Source: Opitutia bacterium (GTDB lineage: Bacteria > Verrucomicrobiota > Verrucomicrobiia > Opitutales > Opitutaceae). From it: a DNA stretch of 47,268 nt. Positions 29,246-37,271 of the stretch are shown here, piece by piece (position 1 is the stretch's first letter; the number at the start of each line of letters is the position of its first letter). A program made the position numbers and the translations under genes. Location of the stretch: assembly GCA_003142615.1 (NCBI GenBank), contig PLMW01000091.1:1-47268 (forward strand), given 5' to 3'. The notes beneath the pieces are model-generated. The model was not told where the DNA came from, searched no databases, and saw nothing but the letters and a program-made list of their open reading frames with translations.

Positions 29246-30499
29246 ATGAAAACCTCATCCCTCCCTTCCCACGCCCTGGCGGTGGTGCTCGCCATCGGCC
29301 TGGCGGCCGAATCGTACGCCTACACCTGGGGCGGTAAGCTCGACATGACGGTCGTGTCCGAGTTCGCAGATTCCAACGTGAAGCGGGCGCTGCCCACAGC
29401 CGAACAGCCGGCCTATTATGTCGCCTACGACGGCGGCTACATCGAGTCGGGCGATCCCATCGCCGGCGAAAAGCCTCCCCCCGCGGCGACCGTGGCCCAA
29501 GCGCTGCGGATTGTGCTGGCGTCCCGGCACTACTTGCCGGCCTCGGCCCGGTCGGCCCCCACGCTGCTGCTCATTTACCACTGGGGCCTGATCAGGCCCG
29601 GCTCCTACCAGTTCGGCACCAGCTTCCGCCTGCAGCCGAACCTGAATGCCCGCATCGCCCTCGTCGCCCCGAAGAAATACGCCCAGCGCATCAAGGAGGA
29701 TCTGCTCGATCTCTGGGCGGGGGGGTTGTACATCCCGATCATCCATCAGAGGGAGCGCGACCTCCTGCATTTGGCCGGGGAAGAGCGGTACTTCGTCATT
29801 GTCTCGGCCCTTGACTACGCGTCGGTCGCCCGCAACGCGTGCCAGTTGCTGTGGCGCGTGAAGCTGAGCACCCGGAGCGTGGGCGTCGCGATGGCCGAGG
29901 CGCTGCCGGCGCTGCTCCGCGGCGGAGCGCCGTACCTGGGCCGCAATCTGGAAGACACGCAATTTGTCCGGGAGCCGGTGGTGCCGGAGGGCCGCGTCGA
30001 GATCGGCACGCCCAAGCTGGAGGAGTTCCTGCCGCCGCCCGAAGTCGAGCGGCAGCTCCACCCGCAGTACCTGAAGGGCCTGATCGAACGCGACCACGCC
30101 CCGTTCACGGGCGAGTTGTCGCCTTTCTACCCGATGGACGTGGACATGGCACCGCGGGCGGCCCGCGACGCCAGCACGGCCTTCCTGCCACCGGCCTTGG
30201 CCGACCGCATCCACGCCTACGAGTACGAAAAAGCGGCGCTGCAGGGATCACTGGCTGCCCTGATCAAGCAGCGCGCTCCCGGAGCGGACACCCGCCTGGC
30301 GATCGACACTTTCATCCAGGCCAACGCCACGCGCATCGCGTCGCTGACCCGGGAGCGGGAGGCGATCCGGGATGAACTCGCCCGGCTGGCCGCCGCCACC
30401 ACGGATGCCGCGACCGGCAAATCATTGAACACGCTCCTGAAGGAATTCGCCGACGGTGTCCAGGAGATGGAAACATCGCCCAGACCCTACTCGACCTGA
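29246..30499 (+). CDS. Exported protein, third of three tandem paralogues, with C-terminal helical extension
   Basis: Protein of 417 residues with signal peptide (cleavage near ESYA, about 25). It shares all blocks of the second paralogue: QPAYYVAYDGGYIESGDPIA, VAQALRIVLASRHYLP, TLLLIYHWGL, LVAPKKYAQRIKEDLLD, RYFVIVSALDYASV, LLWRVKLSTRS, MAEALPALLRGGAPYLGRN and EEFLPPPEVERQL. An extra 110 residues at the C-terminus are rich in charged helices (ADRIHAYEYEKAALQGSLAA and onward) and may mediate oligomerisation. It lies 200 bases after the second gene and 46 before the kinase. Function unknown. Confidence 0.72.
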   Translation: MKTSSLPSHALAVVLAIGLAAESYAYTWGGKLDMTVVSEFADSNVKRALPTAEQPAYYVAYDGGYIESGDPIAGEKPPPAATVAQALRIVLASRHYLPASARSAPTLLLIYHWGLIRPGSYQFGTSFRLQPNLNARIALVAPKKYAQRIKEDLLDLWAGGLYIPIIHQRERDLLHLAGEERYFVIVSALDYASVARNACQLLWRVKLSTRSVGVAMAEALPALLRGGAPYLGRNLEDTQFVREPVVPEGRVEIGTPKLEEFLPPPEVERQLHPQYLKGLIERDHAPFTGELSPFYPMDVDMAPRAARDASTAFLPPALADRIHAYEYEKAALQGSLAALIKQRAPGADTRLAIDTFIQANATRIASLTREREAIRDELARLAAATTDAATGKSLNTLLKEFADGVQEMETSPRPYST

Positions 30500-30545
30500 C
30501 GCCGTTCGGCATCCGACCGCTGAACCGATTCCCCAAACCCAACGC

Positions 30546-31928
30546 ATGAACCCGCGGCTCTCGCGTCTCGCCCTGCCGGCGCTGGCCGTTGGCGCCCTGC
30601 TGGTGGCCATCTTCGCCGTGATGGTCGTGCGTTTCCGCGCCGAGCTCCGCGCGGAAATCCGCCGGACCATCATCGACCGCGACGCTGCGGTGCTGCGCCC
30701 GGTGGCGCTGCGGCAGCTGGCGCAGCGCGAAGCCGCCCTCGCCGGCCAGTCCGCCGGCCCGGCCGACCTGCTCGCCGCCGTGCTGGAAAGCGCGCAGCAG
30801 GAGGACATGCTGGCCATGGTGATCTTCGACGCCCAGGGCCGCGTCCTGCGCGTCGCGCCCGAGTCGCTGCTCTTCGCCGAGCTGCCCCTGGACGACTACC
30901 TCCGGCTGCTCAAGCTCGAGTCGATCAGCCGTTATCATCCGGACTTTCCGCTCGACCGCTATTTCCTCGGCGTCGGCGGCCCGCCGGAACAGCGCCGGAC
31001 GCCCGTGCTCGAGGTGCTGCTGCCGCTGCACGGCCGCGATGCGGCCAAAATCCTCGGCTTTGCCCAATACTACATCAACGCCCGGCCGCTGGCGCAGGAA
31101 CTGGCGGCCATCGACGAACGCGTCAACCGCCAGACCGCCGCCACGCTCGGCATCGGCGTGCTGCTCATCGCCGCCGTCGTGACCGCGGCCTATTTCGGAC
31201 TGCACCGCGCCCAGCGCGTCATCGCGGAGCGCAACGAGCGGCTCATCCGGGCGAACTTCGAGCTCACGCTCGCCGCCAAGGCCTCCGCCCTCGGCCAGCT
31301 CACCTCGCATTTGATGCACGACCTCCAGGGTTCCGTCGCCGGCCTGCGCGCGGTGGTGGCCGGACGCGGCGCCAACGGCGGCGCCGCCGGCTCCGACTGG
31401 GAGGCCGCCGCCGGCTACACGGAGCGCATGCAGGCGATGATCCAGGAAACCGTCGCCCTCCTCGGCGACACCGCCTCGCAGACCTCCTACGAACTCACGG
31501 GGCACGAACTGGCCGCCATCACCCGCCATCGCAACGCCGCGCTGGCGGTGGAAAAAGGCGTCGTCTTCTCCGTCGAGGGCGGCTTCGACCAAAATCTCGA
31601 CAGCCATCGCGGCAGCCTGCTCTGCCTCATCACCAGCAACCTGGTGCAGAACGCAATCGACGCCACCGACGCCGGCCGGCGGGTCGGCGTGGTCTTCCAC
31701 AACGGCGATGGCGCCGTGAAGGTCACCGTCGCCGACGAGGGCCACGGCATTCCCGAAGACCTGCGCGAACATCTTTTCGAACCGGGCCGCAGCGGACGCC
31801 CCGGCGGCTCCGGCCTGGGCCTGGCCATCAGCCGGCTGCTCGCCCGGCAGATCGGCGCCACGCTGGCGCTCGACGCCACCGGCCCGGCCGGCACGAGCTT
31901 CAGCCTGACGCTGCCCCTCGGCGACTGA
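30546..31928 (+). CDS. Membrane histidine kinase, probable partner of the sigma-54 regulator
   Basis: Sensor kinase of 460 residues. Membrane segment 1 (about 8-28), a periplasmic sensor domain of about 170 residues, membrane segment 2 (about 199-219), then a kinase core. The phospho-acceptor is probably His258 in SHLMHDLQGS, a non-standard H-box. The ATPase motifs are TSNLVQNAIDA (N-box), VADEGHGIPEDL (G1) and GGSGLGLAIS (G2). The start at 30546 follows the stop of the third exported gene by 46 bases. Position at the end of the exported-gene operon, with the regulator at its head, suggests a signal loop that monitors the envelope. Confidence 0.88.
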   Translation: MNPRLSRLALPALAVGALLVAIFAVMVVRFRAELRAEIRRTIIDRDAAVLRPVALRQLAQREAALAGQSAGPADLLAAVLESAQQEDMLAMVIFDAQGRVLRVAPESLLFAELPLDDYLRLLKLESISRYHPDFPLDRYFLGVGGPPEQRRTPVLEVLLPLHGRDAAKILGFAQYYINARPLAQELAAIDERVNRQTAATLGIGVLLIAAVVTAAYFGLHRAQRVIAERNERLIRANFELTLAAKASALGQLTSHLMHDLQGSVAGLRAVVAGRGANGGAAGSDWEAAAGYTERMQAMIQETVALLGDTASQTSYELTGHELAAITRHRNAALAVEKGVVFSVEGGFDQNLDSHRGSLLCLITSNLVQNAIDATDAGRRVGVVFHNGDGAVKVTVADEGHGIPEDLREHLFEPGRSGRPGGSGLGLAISRLLARQIGATLALDATGPAGTSFSLTLPLGD

Positions 31929-31956
31929 TATCCGAGAACCCTGCTGCGTTGCCCGG

Positions 31957-31982
31957 TGGAGGGCGCTGCTCTGTTAGCGCCG
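31957..31982. repeat. Partial copy of the TGGAGGGC repeat
   Basis: These 26 bases match 24533-24558 except for two C-to-T differences. Only the left part of that palindrome is present here. Confidence 0.55.
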
Positions 31983-32045
31983 ATCAGTAATCACAATTGT
32001 TTAAACCTGACCCTGTTTGTGGCTCTCAAGGGACAAATGTGCGGC

Positions 32046-32087
32046 CTGACCTCTTTTCGGCATCCTCTGACCCCTTTTCGGCATCCT
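32046..32087. repeat. Tandem 21-base direct repeat
   Basis: CTGACCTCTTTTCGGCATCC plus T (32046-32066) is followed at once by a copy with one change (32067-32087). The same CTGACCC block occurs nearby at about 32010-32016. Such motifs are found near REP-associated transposase genes in other genomes; none is present here. Confidence 0.6.
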
Positions 32088-32109
32088 GTTTGATTCCTCT
32101 CGGCGGCCG

Positions 32110-32988
32110 TTACCGGTTTATCTGCTTGGCTCGATCAAATTCCAGATTCCTTGAGCCGGAGGGGTTCACGTAGCTTTGGAGTTCGAGGGACGCGGGGCGC
32201 TTTACGAAGTTAGCATTAAAATCGAGGGTGATGCGGCCGTAGCGTTTGCCGTCGAAGATGTAGTAGGAGCGTTGTGCCTCGCCCCAAAGCCTTGGCGTTG
32301 CAGTCATAGTGATGGTAACAGAGGGTTGGTAGCCGCCAGCGGGGGCTTCGTAGGGGTAGAGATCGGTGGTTTCGACCAGTCCTCCGTTGGGGATTTCAAG
32401 AGTTAGGATTCCGTCGAACGGTTGGCCTTGTTCGACGTTGAGCGGGGTTCGAGTGTAGGTGACGATTAAGTCTCCGCTGTCCCGGCGGCCCGTTGAAGGG
32501 TCCAGTCTTTTGGGTGTCCCGTCACACGCGAGAAGAGCATAGACTTCGGTCCGTAGTAAGGGCTCTGCTCCGCGAAGCTTCCAGATAGGGAAGATTACGG
32601 GCTTATTGGTGTCGGGAACAAAATCTTTGGGCCGGCTAGCGCAGGGGAGCCGTTGGTCAAATTCGCACCCCTCTTTCTTCAGTGTATATCCGCACCCTGC
32701 ACCGTGGATTCCTGTGAAGCTGAATCTCCCCTCGGCGTCGCTTACTGTGTAGTAATATTTCCCGCCGCTACGCGTGGGTCCCTCGAATGTACCGACGCCT
32801 GCGGTAACTTTTACGCCTTCGACGGGACGGTTGTTTTGGTCAATGATCTTCCCGTAAAAGTTCATGGATTTGTGATTCTTGGCCCACATGAGGATCTCAA
32901 TTTTGAGAACCTTTGGATCGCACCTGACCATAAGTAGCAGGAGCCCGAGGGCGACGAATATAGCGGCGACTATCAGGCGTTTGTTCAT
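32110..32988 (-). CDS. Membrane-anchored protein with carboxypeptidase-regulatory-like domain
   Basis: Protein of 292 residues with an N-terminal hydrophobic anchor (about 5-20), then a transthyretin-like fold: FYGKIIDQNNRPVEGVKVTAGVG followed by YYYTVSDAEGRFSFTGIHGAG (about 43-98), the pattern of CarboxypepD_reg-like domains that decorate exported proteins. The C-terminal two thirds is unassigned and rich in beta strand. Cys residues (23, 99, 108, 116 and later) may form disulphides. GC is lower than in neighbouring genes. It stands alone, between repeats on both sides, which suggests an acquired gene. Function unknown. Confidence 0.7.
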   Translation of the reverse strand: MNKRLIVAAIFVALGLLLLMVRCDPKVLKIEILMWAKNHKSMNFYGKIIDQNNRPVEGVKVTAGVGTFEGPTRSGGKYYYTVSDAEGRFSFTGIHGAGCGYTLKKEGCEFDQRLPCASRPKDFVPDTNKPVIFPIWKLRGAEPLLRTEVYALLACDGTPKRLDPSTGRRDSGDLIVTYTRTPLNVEQGQPFDGILTLEIPNGGLVETTDLYPYEAPAGGYQPSVTITMTATPRLWGEAQRSYYIFDGKRYGRITLDFNANFVKRPASLELQSYVNPSGSRNLEFDRAKQINR

Positions 32989-33167
32989 GGATTGTTGGGC
33001 CGAAAAAGGGGGCGGGTTTTAAGTTTTTCAGTAAGTGTCTTGGGAAAGTAAGGGGCGTGTATGAACTTTCGACAGTGTCACTTTGAACGCCCGTTCATAG
33101 GCGACTTTTCTGGCACGGTTTGCAGCGAAGAGGAATTCTAAAAATATCCGTTTACGCCCGGCCGGCA

Positions 33168-33185
33168 TTCTGCTGGCCAGCAGAA
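33168..33185. repeat. 18-base perfect palindrome with TCTGCTGGCCAGCAGA core
   Basis: TTCTGCTGGCCAGCAGAA is a perfect dyad in the gap before the Nif3-like gene. Its 16-base core is identical to that of the palindrome at 45821-45840, so it belongs to a dispersed family. GC-rich GGCCGGCCGGCC blocks follow. Confidence 0.7.
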
Positions 33186-33224
33186 CGCCTTGAACCGGCC
33201 GGCCGGCCGGATACAACCAGAGGC

Positions 33225-33977
33225 ATGCCCACGCTTGACGAGATCGTCGCCTACTGCGACCGGCGCACGCGCCGCGCCGCCTTCACGGATTTTCCCGGCG
33301 CCGCCAACGGCCTGCAGGTCGCCAACCGCGGTCGCGTCACCAAAATCGGCGCCGCGGTCGACGCCGGCTTGGCGCCGTTCGAGAAGGCCGTGGCCGCCGG
33401 CGTGGATTTCCTGATCGTGCACCACGGACTGTTCTGGGCGCCGCCGCGCCCGGTCACCGGATCCACCTACCGGAAACTGGCCACCCTCCTGCACGGCAAC
33501 TGCGCGCTCTATTCCAGCCATCTGCCGCTCGACGCCCATTCGCAGCTCGGCAACAACGTCCTGCTCGCGCGCCAGGTGGGGCTCAGGCCCCGCCGTTCGT
33601 TCCTCGTGCACGAGGGCGAGGCGATCGGCTGGATCGCGCCCAGCCGGCTCCGGCGCGCCGACCTGCGCCGGAAGCTCACGGCGCTGTACCCGCGCGTCTT
33701 GGCCATCGAATGCGGATCGACGGCGCCGCGCGCGGTGGCCTTCTGCAGCGGGAGCGGCAACCGCGCCGTGCGCGAGCTCGGGGCCGCGGGCGTGGACACG
33801 CTGGTGACCGGCGAGCTGCGCGAGGAATGGTTCAACCACGCGCAGGAGCACCGCCTCAATCTCTACCTCTGTGGCCACTACGCCACCGAGACGCACGGCG
33901 TGAAGGCCCTGGCGGCCGAACTCGCGAAGAAATTCCGCCTGCCGTGGGAATTCATCGCGACCGGCAATCCGCTTTAA
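33225..33977 (+). CDS. Nif3-like dinuclear metal centre protein
   Basis: Protein of 250 residues of the NIF3/YbgI family (GTP cyclohydrolase type 2-like). It starts PTLDEIVAYCDRR, has DFPGAANGLQVAN, the metal site FLIVHHGLFW, SSHLPLDAHSQLGNN and the C-terminal GHYATETHGVKALAAEL. These proteins form toroidal hexamers with a two-metal site; the physiological substrate is debated. The ATG at 33225 excludes an upstream in-frame stretch that crosses the palindrome. Next downstream are aroQ and a NusG paralogue on the same strand. Confidence 0.9.
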   Translation: MPTLDEIVAYCDRRTRRAAFTDFPGAANGLQVANRGRVTKIGAAVDAGLAPFEKAVAAGVDFLIVHHGLFWAPPRPVTGSTYRKLATLLHGNCALYSSHLPLDAHSQLGNNVLLARQVGLRPRRSFLVHEGEAIGWIAPSRLRRADLRRKLTALYPRVLAIECGSTAPRAVAFCSGSGNRAVRELGAAGVDTLVTGELREEWFNHAQEHRLNLYLCGHYATETHGVKALAAELAKKFRLPWEFIATGNPL

Positions 33978-33980
33978 GCC

Positions 33981-34059
33981 GCCCACGGAAAACACGGAAC
34001 CCCCGGAAAGAAGATTGTCCCGGCCGGACCCTTCAGTGTATTCCGTGTGTTCCGTGGGC
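33981..34059. repeat. Inverted repeat with 19-base arms
   Basis: GCCCACGGAAAACACGGAA (33981-33999) and TTCCGTGTGTTCCGTGGGC (34041-34059) pair at 18 of 19 positions around a 41-base loop. The element fills almost the whole space between the Nif3-like gene and aroQ and must be transcribed if they share a message. Confidence 0.75.
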
Positions 34060-34067
34060 ATACTTCC

Positions 34068-34496
34068 ATGAAAAAAATCGCCATCATCAACGGCCCCAAT
34101 CTCGACCGGCTCGGCAAGCGCGAGCCAGAAATCTACGGCCGGGCGACGCTCAAGGACCTCGAGAAGATGCTCCGTGCCGAGGCCCGCCGGCTCGGCGTGG
34201 CGCTCACCTTCTTCCAGTCGAACCATGAGGGCGCGCTCATCGACAAGCTCGGCGAGCTGGCCGACCGCCGGTTCGCCGGCATCATCATCAACCCCGGCGG
34301 CCTCTCGCACACCAGCGTGGCGCTCCGCGACGCCATCGCAGGCACGGGCATCCCCGCGATCGAGGTGCACATTTCCGACATCCGCCGGCGCGAGCCCTTC
34401 CGCCGCAAATCGATGACCGCCGGCGCCTGCGCGGCGATGATCTGCGGTCGGGGCCTGCCGGGCTATGTCCTGGCCCTGCGCCGGCTGGCGGCCTGA
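34068..34496 (+). CDS. aroQ: 3-dehydroquinate dehydratase, type II
   Basis: Shikimate pathway enzyme of 142 residues that forms a dodecamer. Motifs: INGPNLDRLGKREPEIYG at the start (the family usually has GPNLNLLG), FQSNHEGALIDKL, INPGGLSHTSVALRDAI and EVHISDIRRREPFRRKS. The catalytic Tyr is in EIYG and the catalytic His in EVHIS. The gene ends 3 bases before the NusG paralogue. Confidence 0.95.
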   Translation: MKKIAIINGPNLDRLGKREPEIYGRATLKDLEKMLRAEARRLGVALTFFQSNHEGALIDKLGELADRRFAGIIINPGGLSHTSVALRDAIAGTGIPAIEVHISDIRRREPFRRKSMTAGACAAMICGRGLPGYVLALRRLAA

Positions 34497-34499
34497 GCG

Positions 34500-35012
34500 A
34501 TGGCCGAGACCCTGCCCAACTTCGCCGAGCCGCGCTGGTTCGCCTGCCACACCCGGCCGCGGTGCGAAAAAAAATTCGCCGCACTGCTCGCCGTCGAGCG
34601 TTTCCCTCATTACCTGGCGCTCGTGCCGAGCGTCCGGCGGTACCGCGACCAGACGAAACGGTTCACCAAGCCCCTTTTCCCAAGCTACGTGTTCGCCGAG
34701 ATCGCGCCGGAGCGGAAGAACCGCGTCTACCAGCAGGACCTGCTCGTCCGCGCCATCTGGGTCGAGGACCAGGCCGGCCTCCTGCGGCAGCTCGAGGACG
34801 TGAAGGCGGTCGTGGCCTCGGGCCTGGAACTGAGCCTGCATCCGCTGCTCAAGAAAGGCACGCGCGTGAAGGTCGCCGGCGGACCGCTCCACGGTCTCGA
34901 GGGCGTCGTCGACGATCCGGCGAATCCCAAGGGTGTCGTCATTGCCGTCGACGTGCTGCAGCAGGGCCTGCTGGTGCGCATGCCGATGGAGAACCTGCAG
35001 ATTCTGCCTTGA
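34500..35012 (+). CDS. NusG-family transcription elongation factor paralogue
   Basis: Protein of 170 residues with the NusG N-terminal domain beginning RWFACHTRPRCEKKFAALL and FTKPLFPSYVFAEI, and a C-terminal KOW domain (KKGTRVKVAGGPLHGLEGVVDD, about 117-138). Specialised NusG paralogues such as RfaH and UpxY bind RNA polymerase to promote read-through of particular operons. The main nusG normally sits beside secE and rplK, which are not here, so this is probably a paralogue. It starts 3 bases after aroQ. Confidence 0.85.
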   Translation: MAETLPNFAEPRWFACHTRPRCEKKFAALLAVERFPHYLALVPSVRRYRDQTKRFTKPLFPSYVFAEIAPERKNRVYQQDLLVRAIWVEDQAGLLRQLEDVKAVVASGLELSLHPLLKKGTRVKVAGGPLHGLEGVVDDPANPKGVVIAVDVLQQGLLVRMPMENLQILP

Positions 35013-35134
35013 CCCATGCCGGCTCCTCCGTTTTTCCATCGGCCCAAGAAAACCGCCTGGCAGCCACCGTCGCCGATCAGCAGCGAAACCTAAGGCCCGC
35101 AGCGCTGTCCATTGGCGTACCCACCCTGTTTCCC

Positions 35135-36082
35135 TTGCGCTCATCCATCAGCGTTTGCCTCTGGAAAACCTGCCTCCTGCTTGCCTCCGGCCTGTGCCTG
35201 GCCGTCAGCGCCGCGGCCTCGGACCCTGCCGCGCCGCCCGCCGCGGTGGCCGCCAACGGTGAGCCGCCCAGCCTCTCCTCCCGCATTCCCGGCCTGTTCG
35301 AGATCGAACTGCCCAAGACCGAGCGAAGGGGGAACATCCGATTCATCTTCCAGCCCTCTTTTCGCGACCTGATCAGCAAGGCCTACCTGCGCATCCCCCT
35401 CGAGTTTCGCTGGGGCGTGAACGACCACTTCGAGCTCAACAGCGCCATCGAAACCTATTTCGACCACGGCCTGCGCAGCGGCCAAAGCAGCGGCTATGGG
35501 ATCAGCGAATTGCACTTCGGCGCGAAATACGCCTGGCTCAAGTGGCTCAAACCCACGTGGGACGCCAGCGTCGGCTTCAACTCCTCGATTCCGGTCAGCC
35601 GTCCGCCGATCGAGTTGACCGACGGTCACGACCACTTCACGCCCTACATCGTGTTCGGGCGCAAGCTCGGCTGGGCGCCGGGCCTCTCGGGCTTCATCCA
35701 TGCGAGCGCGGACTTCATCGCCAAATCATCGACCCCCGGCAATTTCGGCCGGAACCAGCCGCACAGCCACTCGCTAACGCTGACGCCCGGTTTCCTCTAC
35801 GATCGCAAGGCCTGGCACTATACCCTCGAGGTGGATGGCACCACCACGAGCCTGATCGGCAAAGGCGATCACGATTTTGTCACCATCCGGCCGGGTGTGA
35901 TCTGGGATCTGCCGAAAAAACTCGTGTTCAACGCGAAGGGCCGCTGGCTCGCCGGCTTCAATGTGACGGCCGTCTTCGGCCCCGACGGCAACACGCTCAG
36001 CACCGGCGGCCGGTTCCGCGGCGAGTTGAACCTCACGCACCTTTTCCGCCGCGACCAGCCGGACGACCCGCCGGGACTTTAA
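35135..36082 (+). CDS. Exported outer-membrane beta-barrel-like protein
   Basis: Predicted 315-residue exported protein with a signal peptide (VCLWKTCLLLASGLCLAVSA, cleavage near AAASDP). The mature part alternates short amphipathic strands: IRFIFQPSF, LRIPLEFRWGVNDHFELNSAI, SELHFGAKYAWLKW, and a last GGRFRGELNLTHLF. This resembles barrels used for transport or surface anchoring. The frame has no ATG or GTG in this area: I used the TTG at 35135, which places the signal peptide correctly; the exact start is uncertain. It lies 122 bases after the NusG paralogue and could be regulated by it. Substrate unknown. Confidence 0.6.
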   Translation: MRSSISVCLWKTCLLLASGLCLAVSAAASDPAAPPAAVAANGEPPSLSSRIPGLFEIELPKTERRGNIRFIFQPSFRDLISKAYLRIPLEFRWGVNDHFELNSAIETYFDHGLRSGQSSGYGISELHFGAKYAWLKWLKPTWDASVGFNSSIPVSRPPIELTDGHDHFTPYIVFGRKLGWAPGLSGFIHASADFIAKSSTPGNFGRNQPHSHSLTLTPGFLYDRKAWHYTLEVDGTTTSLIGKGDHDFVTIRPGVIWDLPKKLVFNAKGRWLAGFNVTAVFGPDGNTLSTGGRFRGELNLTHLFRRDQPDDPPGL

Positions 36083-36114
36083 CCGGGCCGCGCGACCCGA
36101 TCCGCCGCCGGACG

Positions 36115-36738
36115 CTAAACCTCTTCCCCGCGGCGCAGCTGGCGGAACTGCCGCGCCAGTTCGAGCGCCGCCCAGACGAGCGCGAGCACCATCAGCCAGC
36201 GGCCCGCGAGCAGCACATAATGGGCGATGTAGACGTCCTTGTTTAGAAGATTGAGGTGCGTGAGCAGGTATTCCCAGTCGTGTCCCTCCACCTCCCGGCC
36301 GGTCCGGCCGCCGACCAGCGTGAGGGCGAGGCTCCGGGCGTCGTTGATGTAGGGCGCGCAATCGACCAGGCTCAGCCCCAGCAGCCAGGCACCCAGCGCC
36401 GCGCCAAACGCATCCTTGTTGACCAGGCGGAACGCTCCGAGGAGCACGAGCGGCATCAGCAATTGTCCCAGGGTGCCGCCGGCCACCTGCAGGAATTCGC
36501 TGCCGAACAGGCCGAAGATGACGTGCCCCGCCTCATGGAAGACCAGCAGCACATTGTGGATGAACCGCGGGTTCTCGCCGATGGCGCGGATCGGGGCCCG
36601 CAGGAACCACCAGCCGTAGACGGCGACGATGACGAAGGCCGCCCCCCGGCCGCCGAGCGCCCACCCCGTGACGCGACGGCCCGCGGGAAAGAAGAAATCA
36701 CCGATCCGCCAGGCCAGCATCGCCAGCCAGTCGCTCAT
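36115..36738 (-). CDS. Polytopic membrane protein with HEAGH zinc-type motif
   Basis: Inner-membrane protein of 207 residues with about five membrane segments. VFHEAGHVIFGLF (about 67-79) carries HExxH as in M50/site-2-type metalloproteases. A third ligand such as LDG is not obvious; INDARS is the nearest acidic loop. It overlaps pgpA by 4 bases (ATGA), so it is the last gene of a pgsA-pgpA-this gene unit. A metal-dependent membrane peptidase is likely but not proved. Confidence 0.6.
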   Translation of the reverse strand: MSDWLAMLAWRIGDFFFPAGRRVTGWALGGRGAAFVIVAVYGWWFLRAPIRAIGENPRFIHNVLLVFHEAGHVIFGLFGSEFLQVAGGTLGQLLMPLVLLGAFRLVNKDAFGAALGAWLLGLSLVDCAPYINDARSLALTLVGGRTGREVEGHDWEYLLTHLNLLNKDVYIAHYVLLAGRWLMVLALVWAALELARQFRQLRRGEEV

Positions 36739-37271
36739 AGCACCTTCCAGGCGCACGCCGCGCCGTGCAGCACGGCGCACGCCGCGAGGGCCGCCGCCAC
36801 GTCGTCGACGACGATGCCCCAGCCGCCCGGCAGATCCTGGAGTTTGCGAATGCCCAGCGGCTTCACGATGTCGAAGAGCCGGAACAGCAGGAAGCCCGCG
36901 ATGAAAACCGTCCACGCCGGCCACGGTCCCTGCGGCCGCGCGAGCGCCGGCCAGCCGAGGAAGCACAGGGGCATCGCCGTGAACTCATCAAGGATGACCT
37001 CGCCGGGGTCGCGGCGCCCGAGGCGGAATTCCGCCTCGCCGCACAGCGCCACCGCGAGATAAAGGCCGGGCAGGCTGAAGACCAGCGTCCACCAGGCGGA
37101 CCACGGCCAGAAGCCCAGCGGCCAGAAGAAGACCGTGAAATAGAGCAGGCCGGCCGCCGAGCCCCACGTGCCCGGCGCGCGGCGCCGGCGGCCGAGCGGA
37201 CCGAGCGTGGCAAACGCCAGCACCAGGCTGGAGGGAAGCAGGCGGGGCCAGATCGGTTGCGTGAGTTTCAT
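36735..37271 (-). CDS. pgpA: Phosphatidylglycerophosphatase A
   Basis: Membrane enzyme of 178 residues that removes phosphate from phosphatidylglycerol phosphate. The hallmark motifs are RAPGTWGSAAGL, the acidic DPGEVILDEF (metal site), FRLFDIVKPLGIRKLQ and GGWGIVVDDV. It overlaps pgsA upstream and the HEAGH gene downstream by 4 bases each, and acts directly after PgsA in the pathway. Confidence 0.93.
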   Translation of the reverse strand: MKLTQPIWPRLLPSSLVLAFATLGPLGRRRRAPGTWGSAAGLLYFTVFFWPLGFWPWSAWWTLVFSLPGLYLAVALCGEAEFRLGRRDPGEVILDEFTAMPLCFLGWPALARPQGPWPAWTVFIAGFLLFRLFDIVKPLGIRKLQDLPGGWGIVVDDVAAALAACAVLHGAACAWKVL

